From positions 248,001 to 312,000 of the forward strand of contig CAVZRJ010000006.1 of the NCBI GenBank assembly GCA_963777665.1: a stretch of 64,000 bases of DNA, given 5' to 3'. A program made the position numbers and the translations under genes. This document shows, piece after piece, positions 1 through 8,562 of this stretch. Numbering within the stretch: the first letter of the stretch is position 1; every line of letters starts with the position of its first letter. A model generated the notes under the pieces. It saw only the letters and a list, made by a program, of their open reading frames with translations, was not told the origin of the DNA and ran no database searches. This stretch comes from Bog-756 sp963777665. GTDB taxonomy: Bacteria > Actinomycetota > Acidimicrobiia > Acidimicrobiales > RAAP-2.

Positions 1-2
1 CC

Positions 3-815
3 ACGGGGTGGCCCGTGGTTGAGACCGGGACCGACCGCCTGGTGGGCGCCCTCGTGACTGCCCTCGGCGATGCCGGCGGCGTGATCCACCCAGGACGTTG
101 GATCACCGACATGCAGCAGCTCCCACGTGCCCGGGCCACCATCTTCGACACGTCGCCCGAGACGCTCGTCACCGTGGCCGGTGACCGGCTGCCTGCCCGC
201 TACCGCAAAGGCGTCGCGCGGTTCAAGCACGGACCAGGGATCTGCAAGGTCGACTGGGCCCTCTCGGGCCCCGTCCCCTGGCAGGCAGAGGCGGTCCGGA
301 AGGCTGGCACGGTCCACCTCGGAGGGCGCCTTGAGCAGATCCGCCGCGCCGAGGCCGACGTGTCGTCGGGTCGGCACCCCGACCATCCCTTCGTGATCGC
401 CGTGCAGGCCAGCGTGGTCGACGCTACGCGGGCGCCGGCCGACGCCCAGACGCTCTGGGCCTACTGCCACGTCCCCAGGGGATCGACCATCGACGTCACA
501 GAACGGATCGAGTCGCAGATCGAACGGTTCGCCCCGGGATTCCGCGACCTCGTCCTCGCTCGTTCGTCGATCACGGCCGCAGGCTCCGAGGTGAAGAACC
601 CGAACAATGTCGGGGGGGATATCTCGGGCGGCGCCTCTACTCTGAGACAGGTCGCCTTTCGTCCCACGGTCCGTTGGAATCCCTACCGGACCGGGGCACC
701 CGGGCTCTACTTATGCTCTTCGTCGACGCCCCCGGGGGCTGGCGTCCACGGCATGTGCGGCGTGGGTGCCGCGCAAGCCGTGCTGGCAGACTTGTCCCGC
801 AGGAGCCGGCTCTAG
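3..815 (+). CDS. Phytoene desaturase-like FAD oxidoreductase, C-terminal part (cut by window start)
   Basis: The frame is open to the left edge, so only the C-terminal ~270 residues are present and the dinucleotide-binding N-terminus lies outside. The visible part resembles the NAD(P)/FAD-dependent CrtI/phytoene-dehydrogenase-like family: a mid-region HPFVIAVQASVVD strand, a W-x-YCHVP segment, a GGDISGG loop, and the terminal YLCSSSTPPGAGVHGMCG motif that closes the FAD site in this family. The physiological substrate cannot be told, because the family spans carotenoid desaturases and unrelated amine or retinol oxidoreductases. It converges on the next gene with a 4-base overlap of stop codons. 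Confidence 0.75.
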   Translation, partial: TGWPVVETGTDRLVGALVTALGDAGGVIHPGRWITDMQQLPRARATIFDTSPETLVTVAGDRLPARYRKGVARFKHGPGICKVDWALSGPVPWQAEAVRKAGTVHLGGRLEQIRRAEADVSSGRHPDHPFVIAVQASVVDATRAPADAQTLWAYCHVPRGSTIDVTERIESQIERFAPGFRDLVLARSSITAAGSEVKNPNNVGGDISGGASTLRQVAFRPTVRWNPYRTGAPGLYLCSSSTPPGAGVHGMCGVGAAQAVLADLSRRSRL

Positions 816-2675
816 CGGGACGCGGACGTCCGACGGCGGAGGTTGTACATGCGGATCCGCCCGTAGTCCTTGGCGGCCGGCAAGTGGCCGACATAGTCGC
901 ACCTCAGATCCGGGGTGTTGGCGAGCTCGAGTGCGGCGGCGAAAGCCTCGGTCACGTAAACGGCTCCGGGCGGTGTCACCGGCTCGATCCTGGCCGTGCG
1001 GCTGACATGGGTGCCCATGAACGAGGGTGACCCGACGATGGGGTCGTCGTGGACGATGACCGGACCGACGTGACCGGAGAGGCGGAACGCCAGCTGATCG
1101 GGCAGGCCCAGCGCCTCGAGGTCAACCGTCGCCATCGCCTCCTGGATCTCCAACGCGCACCTGGCTGCTGCCGGCACGTTCGAGATGACGGCGAACAGCG
1201 CATCTCCCCACGTATTCCGGTACTCGACATCGGCGCCGTACCGAGCGAGCACACCTGCGAATGCTCCCATGATGCCTCGGGAGAAGGCGCTGAGCTGCCG
1301 GTCGGAGAGCTTCGAGAAGCCCCGCATGTCGCCCATCAGGAGGGCACGTATGACGCGGGATGCCTCGGGCAGCGCCGATGCAGGCAGACGGCGTTCCCTG
1401 CCGTCGCCGGGACGGTCGACCGGCGCGATGCAGATCACCTCGTGGTTGGTGCGACGCCAGCTCGCCACGTCTGCAGCCGTCCCGATCGCACCCGTCGCGG
1501 GTACGCCGTCATAAAGTGCCAACTGGAAAGCCTCGGAATCAAGGAACCTCGCGCGCAACAGTGCGAGGCCCATGGCCAGCTCCGCACAGTAGGTGAAGAG
1601 GACGTCGCTACCCAGGAAGCGGTCGTCGATTGCATACGTGATCGACTCTGCCGCCTCGAGGCATCGATGGAAGCGCGAGACCCACCCTGGACCTGATGGA
1701 GCCACCGACGAGTCTAGGAAGTCGTCAACCGCGAAGGGCAACACCACGTGGAGCTCTGCACCAGAGCCGAGCAATGCCTCGGCCCAGAGGATGTCGGCAC
1801 CGGCGGCCAGCGAGCCGTAGGCGAAACTGACACGCCGGTGGATGAGCACCTCGGCGATCTGAAGAGCGGCCATCCTCTCGTCGAACTGACGCAGGTGCTG
1901 GCTCCCGTCGCTGCCTGCGATCATGTGCCCGCAGAAGTGGGCGACGCTCGGACCGGCCAGCGCCGCCAGAATCCCGGGTTCGGTACCGGTAATTGTGCAG
2001 ATCATCCGGAGCTGGCGACGCGCGGTCGACACGGCGCCGAAGTCCCCGCCGTGCAGTCCGGCTGCTCTCTCTAAGTCCGACCCGGCCGCGGTGAGGTCGC
2101 CAAGGAGGAGCCTGGCCTCGGCCTGAGTGGCGACTGCGTAGAAGGTCTCGTCGCTCGATGCATCCACCAGCGCCAGTGCGCGATTCGCGAACACCCGGGC
2201 GGTCTCACGATCACCGGCCACCAGGCTCAGCGTGGCTGCATTGATGGTGGGAAAGTAGGTCCCGTAGCGCTGGGCGATACGCTCGTACGACGACGCAGCC
2301 ACGGCAGCCAACCTCCGACGCTCGTTCCCGACGGCGGCCAGTGCAAGGTCTTTCTGGATCCGGGCGTGGAGTGCGGAGACATCTTCGGTGTCGACAGCGG
2401 CTAGACCTAGGTCGATGAATTGCTCGTTCAGCCTCGTCCGCGGCCCCGGTGCGGGCCATGGCAAGCACTGCGCGGTATGCCAGCTCGATGTCGTCGGGAT
2501 GCTCCTCGAACCCGCGCCGAGCGTTGTCGTATGCCGCCAGCAGCTCGCCTCGTCGCTCGTCGCGCCGCACGAGCTCGAGCCATTGGGAAGCCGTGCGTTG
2601 TGTTGAGTCACCCAGTGGAGGATCGTCAAGTTCCGGCATAGGAAAAGCGTAGTTTCGGTGGTCGGGGATCGCCAC
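812..2675 (-). CDS. TPR / SLOG-like / class III nucleotidyl cyclase protein (frameshift near 2432)
   Basis: Three parts can be seen. An N-terminal helical TPR-like sensor region (ELVRRDERRGELLAAYDNA, then repeats such as YERIAQRYGTYFPTINAATL) resembles the TPR-S/'TRAFs-binding' domain. A middle Rossmann-like segment (FAYGSLAAGADILWAEALL, ELHVVLPF) resembles SLOG/LOG folds. The C-terminal cyclase homology domain has both metal-binding aspartates (MGDMRGFS and WGDALFAV) and the arginine of the HVSRTARI motif, although the usual transition-state Asn there is Ser. The N-terminus (start ATG at 2675) and the rest lie in different frames. Moving one base near 2432 joins ADEA to QFIDLGLA, as expected of a continuous helical repeat. 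As sequenced, the long frame begins upstream at 2731 with non-coding-like residues. Predicted role: stress- or conflict-linked cAMP/cGMP signalling (inferred). Confidence 0.7.
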
Positions 2676-2870
2676 GGTGCGGATCCACCGGACAATGGCC
2701 GGCGAGCTGTGTCACTGGCGGGGGCACTCACCAGCGATCCGGTTCACAGGCTCGGGTGTGACCAAGGCGAGTCGCCCTCGGCAGAGGAGGTGGAGTGAAC
2801 GGTCGTGCCGTCGAGCGATCTGCCAACCAAGAACGGTTCGAACCTAGTCCCATCACTTCCGAAGACCACC

Positions 2871-3416
2871 TTACGGCAGTCCACCGAGCGTCTGGAATTG
2901 GCCCAAACTCAGGATTCGCTGCTTGCGGTCCTGCGGGTCCCTGTGGCCCGGCGGGTCCATGATGGCCTGCAACGTATCGACCCATGCATTCCGCCCGGCA
3001 CACGAGTACACCTCACCGGTGTGCAGATCGATATCGGAGTCTCCGTCCGTGCACGGGCAGGTGGGGACGTCGGAACTGGTGAACACGCCCGACCCGTTCA
3101 TACCATTGGTTCCATTGGTGCCTGCTGCGCCCTGAGGGCCCTGGGGTCCCGTCGCTCCCGTCGCCCCCGCTGCGCCGGTCGCACCGGCTGGACCCTGCGA
3201 GTTCCAGGAGATGATCTTGGAAGGAGACGGGCACTGCGCTGCGGTGGGCATCGTTGTGCCGACCTGGCTCAGCCTCCCGGCTGCGGACAGGCAGGCGTAG
3301 TAGGTGGTGCTTGAGCCGGAGGCTCCAGCATTGACTGCTGCTGTTGTTCCTATGGCGAGCATCGCCGCAGCAACCGTCGCCACGGCAGCCATTTTGAGTG
3401 ATTTCGGTAGTCTCAT
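2871..3416 (-). CDS. Secreted collagen-like (G-X-Y) repeat protein
   Basis: The start ATG at 3416 is preceded by AAGGGAG at good spacing, which favours it over the upstream in-frame start at 3434. A signal peptide is clear (MRLPKSLK followed by an Ala-rich hydrophobic run). The mature part has a YYACLSAAGRLSQVG segment, then about ten G-X-Y triplets (GPAGATGAAGATGATGPQG), then a CPCTDGDSDIDLHTGEVYSC segment with cysteines. It is exported and probably cell-surface attached or released; its function is unknown. The C-terminus as sequenced is doubtful: from about 2960 another frame reads GPAGPQGPAGPQ, a second collagen-like block, so the real protein is probably longer and the reading frame here broken. 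Confidence 0.7.
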   Translation of the reverse strand: MRLPKSLKMAAVATVAAAMLAIGTTAAVNAGASGSSTTYYACLSAAGRLSQVGTTMPTAAQCPSPSKIISWNSQGPAGATGAAGATGATGPQGPQGAAGTNGTNGMNGSGVFTSSDVPTCPCTDGDSDIDLHTGEVYSCAGRNAWVDTLQAIMDPPGHRDPQDRKQRILSLGQFQTLGGLP

Positions 3417-3508
3417 GAACAGCTCCCTTTCCACTAAGGAACCAACTGCCCCTACCCCGCCCCGCCTTGCTTCGGATCAAGTTCCCTTGTAACACGGAGT
3501 GATTCGAA

Positions 3509-3589
3509 GTTGTGACAACAGCCGCCAATTTTCCGATGAACTTTACCGGTGTTCACGGCCAGATCACAGAGTGGACTTTTTGTGACAAC
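3509..3589. promoter_or_regulatory. Two copies of a GTTGTGACAAC-type palindrome
   Basis: GTTGTGACAAC occurs at 3509-3519 and TTGTGACAAC at 3580-3589, with centres 70 bases apart. Each is a TTGT-G-ACAA dyad. They lie in the 275-base gap upstream of the collagen-like gene (minus strand) and downstream of the FAD monooxygenase, where a regulator of the secreted protein would bind. The regulator is not identified. The motif is short, so its function is inference. Confidence 0.3.
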
Positions 3590-3691
3590 CAACCGAGTTG
3601 CCCAGCTGGGAGGAACGGTCGACGTGACCACGAAAACCGGCAGTGAGTCACCCCGACGGCCGTAGGCTCCATCGAAGGTAGCCGACCTGAT

Positions 3692-4915
3692 TTATGTCGT
3701 TGCTCGATGAAGGTTTCGAATGAACGCGCCTTCACTTGCATACCGGGCGACGAGCCGGGCATTCAGCCAAGGTGGCATGTACCTGCTCACGAGGTCCCGC
3801 GCTGTTGCGACTGCTGGTGATTGGGCTGTCGCAAGTCGGCCAATCCGACGGGAGTCACGAACGATCGTCCGCACTCTCCGAAGACGCACCGCCTCATACT
3901 TGGCCAACGCAACAAGCTGATCAGGTTCTCGATCGAGGCAAGCTGCCATCACGACGGCGTCCTCGATGCCCTGGCATGCCCCCTGACCCAAGTCAGGGGT
4001 CATGGGGTGTGCTGCATCACCCAGAAGTGCGACGGGACCCTTGGCCAGATGGTCGGGCATCGAATCATAGAAGTCGGCGACCACAAGTTGCGCCTCGTCT
4101 GTCCGCTCTATGAGTTCACAGATGGGGTCGTGCCAACCATCGAACGCATTTTGAAGAAATGCCTTCTTGTTCGGCAACGCTGCATTTGCTCCTTCGGGAA
4201 GACCAAGATCTGCTGCCCAACAGATAAGGCCCCCCTTCATCGGGCTCATGATGAACTGCTGGCCGCCGCCAACGGTCAGCGAGGCGGTGGGAACAAGCTC
4301 GGTAGAGTCTTGAAGCACGGCACGCCAGGATGTGCGATGGACGTACGACGCGGCAGGGTTGCCCACAAAGCTGCGTGCGGTCGAATGCACACCATCACAG
4401 GCCAATACGACAGCCGATTGGAGTCTCTCCCCCGTGGAGAGTTCAACCAGGCCGATTCGACCCTCAGCGGCGACCGAGACTGCCTGAGTGTGAAGCCTGA
4501 TTGGGATCTGCTCAGCTGCCTCCAGGAGGACTCGTTGAAGCTCTGCTCGAAAGACAATCTGGGTGGCCATGCCCAACTGCTGACTCAACCGACTTTGGTC
4601 GAGCTTGAAGATCTCTTTGCCGGAAGGCCTGCAGCCAATGCCCGCTGGCTCGTCCATGCCGATGTCACCAACGACTGCTCCGAGACCGATGTGCTGAAGT
4701 GCGATCAGAGCGTTCGGCCACAGGGACAATGCGGTCCCAGCCTGAGTCAGTGCTGTGGCCCGCTCAACGATCTGCACGGTGATACCGACTCGATCGAGAG
4801 CAATCGCGGCGGAGAGGCCGGCGATCCCCGCTCCGACAATCAAGACTTCCGCATCGTCGGTACCTGCCACTGGATCTCCTGCACGCTCCTGCTCACGAGT
4901 CACTGCCCGTGACAT
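3692..4915 (-). CDS. FAD-dependent monooxygenase (salicylate hydroxylase / zeaxanthin epoxidase-like)
   Basis: A 407-residue single-domain flavoprotein hydroxylase of the PHBH fold. It has the GXGXXG dinucleotide motif (VLIVGAGIAGLSAAIAL) near residue 26, a central DG motif (VLACDGVHSTAR), and the GD motif binding FAD ribose (LLGDAAHPMTPDLGQGACQGIEDA). Such enzymes hydroxylate or epoxidise aromatic or polyene substrates using NAD(P)H and O2; the substrate here is not predictable. The ATG at 4915 lies 18 bases after the stop of the secreted protein gene, so the two are probably cotranscribed. The upstream ribosome binding site is weak, which fits translation in an operon. Confidence 0.85.
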   Translation of the reverse strand: MSRAVTREQERAGDPVAGTDDAEVLIVGAGIAGLSAAIALDRVGITVQIVERATALTQAGTALSLWPNALIALQHIGLGAVVGDIGMDEPAGIGCRPSGKEIFKLDQSRLSQQLGMATQIVFRAELQRVLLEAAEQIPIRLHTQAVSVAAEGRIGLVELSTGERLQSAVVLACDGVHSTARSFVGNPAASYVHRTSWRAVLQDSTELVPTASLTVGGGQQFIMSPMKGGLICWAADLGLPEGANAALPNKKAFLQNAFDGWHDPICELIERTDEAQLVVADFYDSMPDHLAKGPVALLGDAAHPMTPDLGQGACQGIEDAVVMAACLDREPDQLVALAKYEAVRLRRVRTIVRDSRRIGRLATAQSPAVATARDLVSRYMPPWLNARLVARYASEGAFIRNLHRATT

Positions 4916-4933
4916 CTCGACCGAGATCCGCAG

Positions 4934-5416
4934 CTACAGATGCGCCACCGTGCCATGGAGGTCTTGGATGAGGATTCGACCGCCGATTTGGGCGATGTAA
5001 ACGCACAATGTTGCGCTCACCTTGGAACCGACGAGATCGGTGGCGGTTCCGCCGGGGAGGATCGAACCCGACTCTACGTATTCGGCGTGTCTCACAAAGC
5101 CAAAGGTTGACCGACAGACGTTCGGCGAGAGAGTCTTGTACTTGTACGATTCGATGGCGGTTCGACCGGTATTGAACGTGATCTTTAGCTCAGTCGAGCC
5201 TTTCGCTGTTCCGACGGCGCTCGTTCCGTCAGTCTTCGATCCTGTGCAACTCGTGAACTGCAACTTGATCTCGTTTCCAAGGACTGTCTTGCAGACCTCC
5301 ATGACTGGAGTGGCTGTCGTAGCCGAAGCCATTGGTCCCGGGAGGAGTATGCCTAACCAGATGGAGCTAGCGGCAGCGATTCCTGCGAGTGGAGCAGTGG
5401 TGATTGATCGATGCAT
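4934..5416 (-). CDS. Small secreted protein of unknown function
   Basis: A 160-residue protein with a Sec signal peptide (MHRSITTAPLAGIAAASSIWLGIL, cleavage probably after PMASA). The mature part is about 125 residues with four cysteines (EVCKTV, FTSCTG, NVCRSTF, ATLCVYIA), likely two disulfides, and looks beta-rich. A near-ideal GGAGGA precedes the ATG at 5416. No family is recognised. It is followed at 18 bases by the FAD monooxygenase, so the pair may be coexpressed, but no functional link can be read from sequence. Confidence 0.65.
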   Translation of the reverse strand: MHRSITTAPLAGIAAASSIWLGILLPGPMASATTATPVMEVCKTVLGNEIKLQFTSCTGSKTDGTSAVGTAKGSTELKITFNTGRTAIESYKYKTLSPNVCRSTFGFVRHAEYVESGSILPGGTATDLVGSKVSATLCVYIAQIGGRILIQDLHGTVAHL

Positions 5417-5603
5417 CCTGTCCTCCTCGGAGTTCCGGAATCGAACCAGCCCCCTCAGATGTCATCGTAACCAAGCATTGGATTCGGATCACGGGCGAAG
5501 TCTCTGAGACGACCCTGACGCTTCGGATCTCCAATACGCTCACCCGTTAGGTATCGCCACCGGGCCTGCCACCTCCCTGTTCGTGACGACGAAGTAGCGG
5601 TTC

Positions 5604-5861
5604 CTAGGCCAGCCGCTTGGCTTCGGCCAAACCGGTGGCGCTGTAGACGCCATCGGGGAAGACAGCATCCCAGGCATCACGTACTCCACGGAAGTCCTCG
5701 CTAGGGCCGTAGGCGGAGCGGGCGGCAGCCAGAACTTCCTCTCGACGTGCGGCGACGGAGGCACCTAGGGCGTACTCCAGCTCGTTGTCTATCTGTGCAA
5801 TCGATTCGGCGAAGCGGCGTTGATGGCCGATCAAGCGGACTTCGCCGGCGGGGGGCGTCAT
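5604..5861 (-). CDS. Small hypothetical protein (85 aa)
   Basis: A mainly helical, acidic 85-residue protein with no signal peptide or membrane segment, centred on FAESIAQIDNELEYALGA and REEVLAAARSAYGPSEDF. The ATG at 5861 has AAGGAA upstream at about 8 bases. Codon use is high GC at third positions, like real genes here. It is not recognised as a known family. It stands alone between two longer genes and is transcribed away from the 6.2 kb gene. Confidence 0.5.
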   Translation of the reverse strand: MTPPAGEVRLIGHQRRFAESIAQIDNELEYALGASVAARREEVLAAARSAYGPSEDFRGVRDAWDAVFPDGVYSATGLAEAKRLA

Positions 5862-6150
5862 GGGAGGTTCCTTGTCGGTATAGGGGGTTGGCGGGAGGTA
5901 GCCCTTCCAACTGCTTCCAGGGGGCCCTCAGCCCATTCGGCGTGACCCGGGCAGGCACAACCGTAGCTTCACTCCTGGATGATCATGACCTACACGTCGG
6001 CGGAATCCGCCGGCACAGTAGGGCTCCACGCCGTACAGCGGACGCCTGGGCCACATCTTCCCTCCAGCCCGAGCTGCATCGGCCCGCCCGAGTATGCCGG
6101 GATGTGGTCGATATCTGCAGAGTTGAAGTCGTCGATCTAACCTTGCGTTG

Positions 6151-6670
6151 ATGGCGCCGAGGAAGCAGCCAACGCCTGAGGATCGAAGCAATGCCGTCCA
6201 GATCGTCTTGGCCGGCCTGGTGTCTGGCGAGGACCTTGATCCGATACTCGAGAAGCTCGGGGCGCTGCACGTTCGACACAACACCTTTCCGGCCGAGGAG
6301 CTGCTCGAGCTCGGTTTCCGATGCCATCGATGAGTCCGGGGCCACCACGGCTGAACCGATCGATTTCGAGAACATCCGGGAGCGATTCCTTCCCGAGCAC
6401 CACTTCTCCGGAAAGAACCAGCACTGCGAGAGCAAGTACGCCATCTCCGCTGCCGCCATGATCCATGGCGGCGTCTATCGCAACCTGCTGGATGACGCCG
6501 CTTGGTGGCAGACCGATGATCTCTGGGTCTACTCGCTCTTCGCCCTGCTGATCTTCGTCAGAGCCGCCGCCGAACGAACGGGACGCTCGGTGGAGGAGGT
6601 AGCCCTCGCGATCGCGGATCGCCGGCTTGTCCGACTGGTGCCGACCGAAGGCGGAGAGGGCGCAACGTAG
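6151..6670 (+). CDS. Hypothetical protein split by a frameshift near 6318
   Basis: As sequenced there are two pieces. The frame from ATG 6151 ends at 6333 after ELLELGFRCHR. The overlapping frame then carries DAIDESGATTAEPIDFENIRERFLPEH through to the stop at 6670. Both have coding-like composition, and joining them at about 6318 gives one continuous protein of roughly 170 residues with a central HHFSGKNQHCESKYAISAAAM segment and a C-terminal helical region (VYSLFALLIFVRAAAERTG). The 3' piece has no plausible start of its own. No family is recognised. Confidence 0.5.
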
Positions 6671-6899
6671 GAATCGAGGGTCTATCCGCCGGCGGATCGG
6701 GACTGCATGGTCGGTCAGGCTACCGCCGGGGTGAACACACCTCCGGCTGAACCACCTTGGTCAGGCTCGCCGTGCCCAACCCAGTCGGGGGTGCCACGGC
6801 CTCGGCTACTGTCGACCGTAGAAGAGGTGCACGGGTTCCTCTCGGGTGACGTGGCGGCCCTCGGAGCGGTCACGAGTCAAGAGACGAAGGGCAAGACTC

Positions 6900-8312
6900 A
6901 TGGGCGCTGCAACTACCCAAGACGGTGTGCACAGGCGTACCTCCCGCGTGCGGTGGGGGATCCGGTCGCTCGCTGGGATGGCGCTCGCCGCCATCGTGGC
7001 CACCACCGGTATCCCGGGCACCGTTCCGGCCGGGGCATCCACGCCGAACCTGGCCCAGCGGGTGCTGGCCCTTGCCGGCACCCATGGGGCATCGGGCCCC
7101 GAGGCGGCGAGGATCGCCCAGGCTCCCGAGATCTCCAAGGTGACCACGGCCTCGGGCAGCGCCACGGCCACCACGCCCACGGTCTCGAGTACCACCGTTG
7201 CTATTTCCGCCACCTACACCGGCACCACCCTGGTCGTCTCGTGGTCCGGCGGGAACACGCTCACCGTCTCGGGTGCCGGACCTCTGAGTTCCGGATCGAC
7301 CATTGCCAGCCAGAACCTGGGGACGGGGCAGACCGGCACCGGGACCATCGCCGTCGGAGGCAATCTGGCCTGCAGCGCACCAACCGGAATCGGTGTGGTC
7401 ACCATCGACCAGTTGGTCACCGCCGGCTCGGGCACGGTCACCACGCTGGCCCTCCAGTTCGCCTGCTTGACCTCCGCGATCGGGTTCGCCGTTATCGGGA
7501 CCGTCGGGCTGAATGTCCCGGCCAGCACGCGCTCACCCGGCTACAACCTCTACGAGGGTGACGGCACGGTCTCCAGCCCGGCGACGCTGGGCAACCGCAA
7601 CCTTAATTCGATCTTCGGAGTCGACACCTTCGGCGACCTGAGTGGTGCCACGCTGAACCAGCCGGTGGTCGGCATGGCGACCACGTCGCTCGACGGGGGT
7701 TACTGGCTCGTGGCCCGCGACGGTGGTGTCTTCTCCTTCGGCGACGCCAGGTTCTACGGCTCGACCGGCAACCTCCACCTCAACAAGCCGGTGGTGGGCA
7801 TGGCCGCCACCCCCGACGGCAAGGGCTACTGGCTGGTCGCCTCCGATGGCGGGGTCTTCTCCTACGGCGACGCGAGGTTCTACGGCTCGACAGGCGCTCT
7901 GCACCTCAATAGGCCAATCGTCGGCATGGCCGCCACCCCCGACGGCAAGGGCTACTGGCTGGTCGCCTCGGACGGCGGAGTCTTCTCCTTCGGCGACGCG
8001 TCCTTCCACGGTTCGACAGGGGCCATCCACCTCAACCAACCCATCGTGGGGATCGCCGCCACACCGAGCGGCAACGGCTACTGGCTGGTCGCCTCGGATG
8101 GGGGGATCTTCACCTTCGGTGACGCGGGCTTCCATGGATCGGCCGGTTCGATCACACTGAACAGCCCGATCGTGGGGATGGCCGCCACGCCGAACGGCAA
8201 CGGCTACTGGCTGGTGGCCGGCGACGGTGGCGTGTTCTCCTTCGGTGCGGCGCCCTTCGGTGGGAGCCTCGGGGGAAACGGCGTGGACGACGTGGCCGGT
8301 ATCGTCAGCTGA
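6900..8312 (+). CDS. Secreted repeat protein with tandem GYWLVASDGGVFSFGDA modules
   Basis: About 470 residues from ATG 6900 (AAGGGCAAG upstream), preferred over the in-frame start at 6846 because the signal peptide then begins after a short basic stretch (RWGIRSLAGMALAAIVATTG). A Ser/Thr/Gly-rich region of ~200 residues follows. The C-terminal half contains five or more ~42-residue modules, for example P-V-V-G-M-A-A-T-P-D-G-K-G-Y-W-L-V then ASDGGVFSFGDA-x-F-Y-G-S-T-G. Such modules are common in secreted actinobacterial proteins and probably form a beta-propeller-like fold. They are often fused to lytic or esterase domains, but no enzymatic domain is seen here. Role: probable extracellular binding or surface protein. 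Confidence 0.75.
   Translation: MGAATTQDGVHRRTSRVRWGIRSLAGMALAAIVATTGIPGTVPAGASTPNLAQRVLALAGTHGASGPEAARIAQAPEISKVTTASGSATATTPTVSSTTVAISATYTGTTLVVSWSGGNTLTVSGAGPLSSGSTIASQNLGTGQTGTGTIAVGGNLACSAPTGIGVVTIDQLVTAGSGTVTTLALQFACLTSAIGFAVIGTVGLNVPASTRSPGYNLYEGDGTVSSPATLGNRNLNSIFGVDTFGDLSGATLNQPVVGMATTSLDGGYWLVARDGGVFSFGDARFYGSTGNLHLNKPVVGMAATPDGKGYWLVASDGGVFSYGDARFYGSTGALHLNRPIVGMAATPDGKGYWLVASDGGVFSFGDASFHGSTGAIHLNQPIVGIAATPSGNGYWLVASDGGIFTFGDAGFHGSAGSITLNSPIVGMAATPNGNGYWLVAGDGGVFSFGAAPFGGSLGGNGVDDVAGIVS
7624..8270 (+). repeat. Tandem 126-bp coding repeats (GYWLV modules)
   Basis: Inside the secreted repeat gene, nearly identical blocks recur with a 126-base period. For example, TGGCCGCCACCCCCGACGG recurs exactly 126 bases later (7801 and 7927). 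Five to six copies are present, the middle ones most alike, which indicates recent duplication or gene conversion. The repeats stay in frame, so they are protein modules and not a CRISPR-type array. Confidence 0.8.
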
Positions 8313-8562
8313 CCGGTGACGGTCGACCACCCGTGACCTCGTGAAGACGGGAGGCTCCGGTTCCCGGCTTGATCCGCCGGTCGTCGGGGAAATTGATACC
8401 CAGCCGCTGACCGGGATGATCACGGCAACCGGATGAGGAGGAAGTCATATTGGGCTGCCGCGTGGCTTTTCACCACGTGCAGATTCCTATGCCCGTGGCC
8501 AGGACTAACCTCACCGGGTAGGGCGCCTGTCCCTTGGTCTTGAAGCCTGGAGGATGAACCGT

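Noticed and set aside
6707..7561. Plus-strand frame of 284 codons upstream of and across the repeat protein
   Set aside because: His/Arg/Gly-rich shadow of the secreted repeat protein; no start signal and no family.
7624..8270. Regularly spaced repeats suggesting a CRISPR array
   Set aside because: The 126-base period is in frame with a coding sequence and repeats encode GYWLV protein modules; there are no unique spacers or cas genes.
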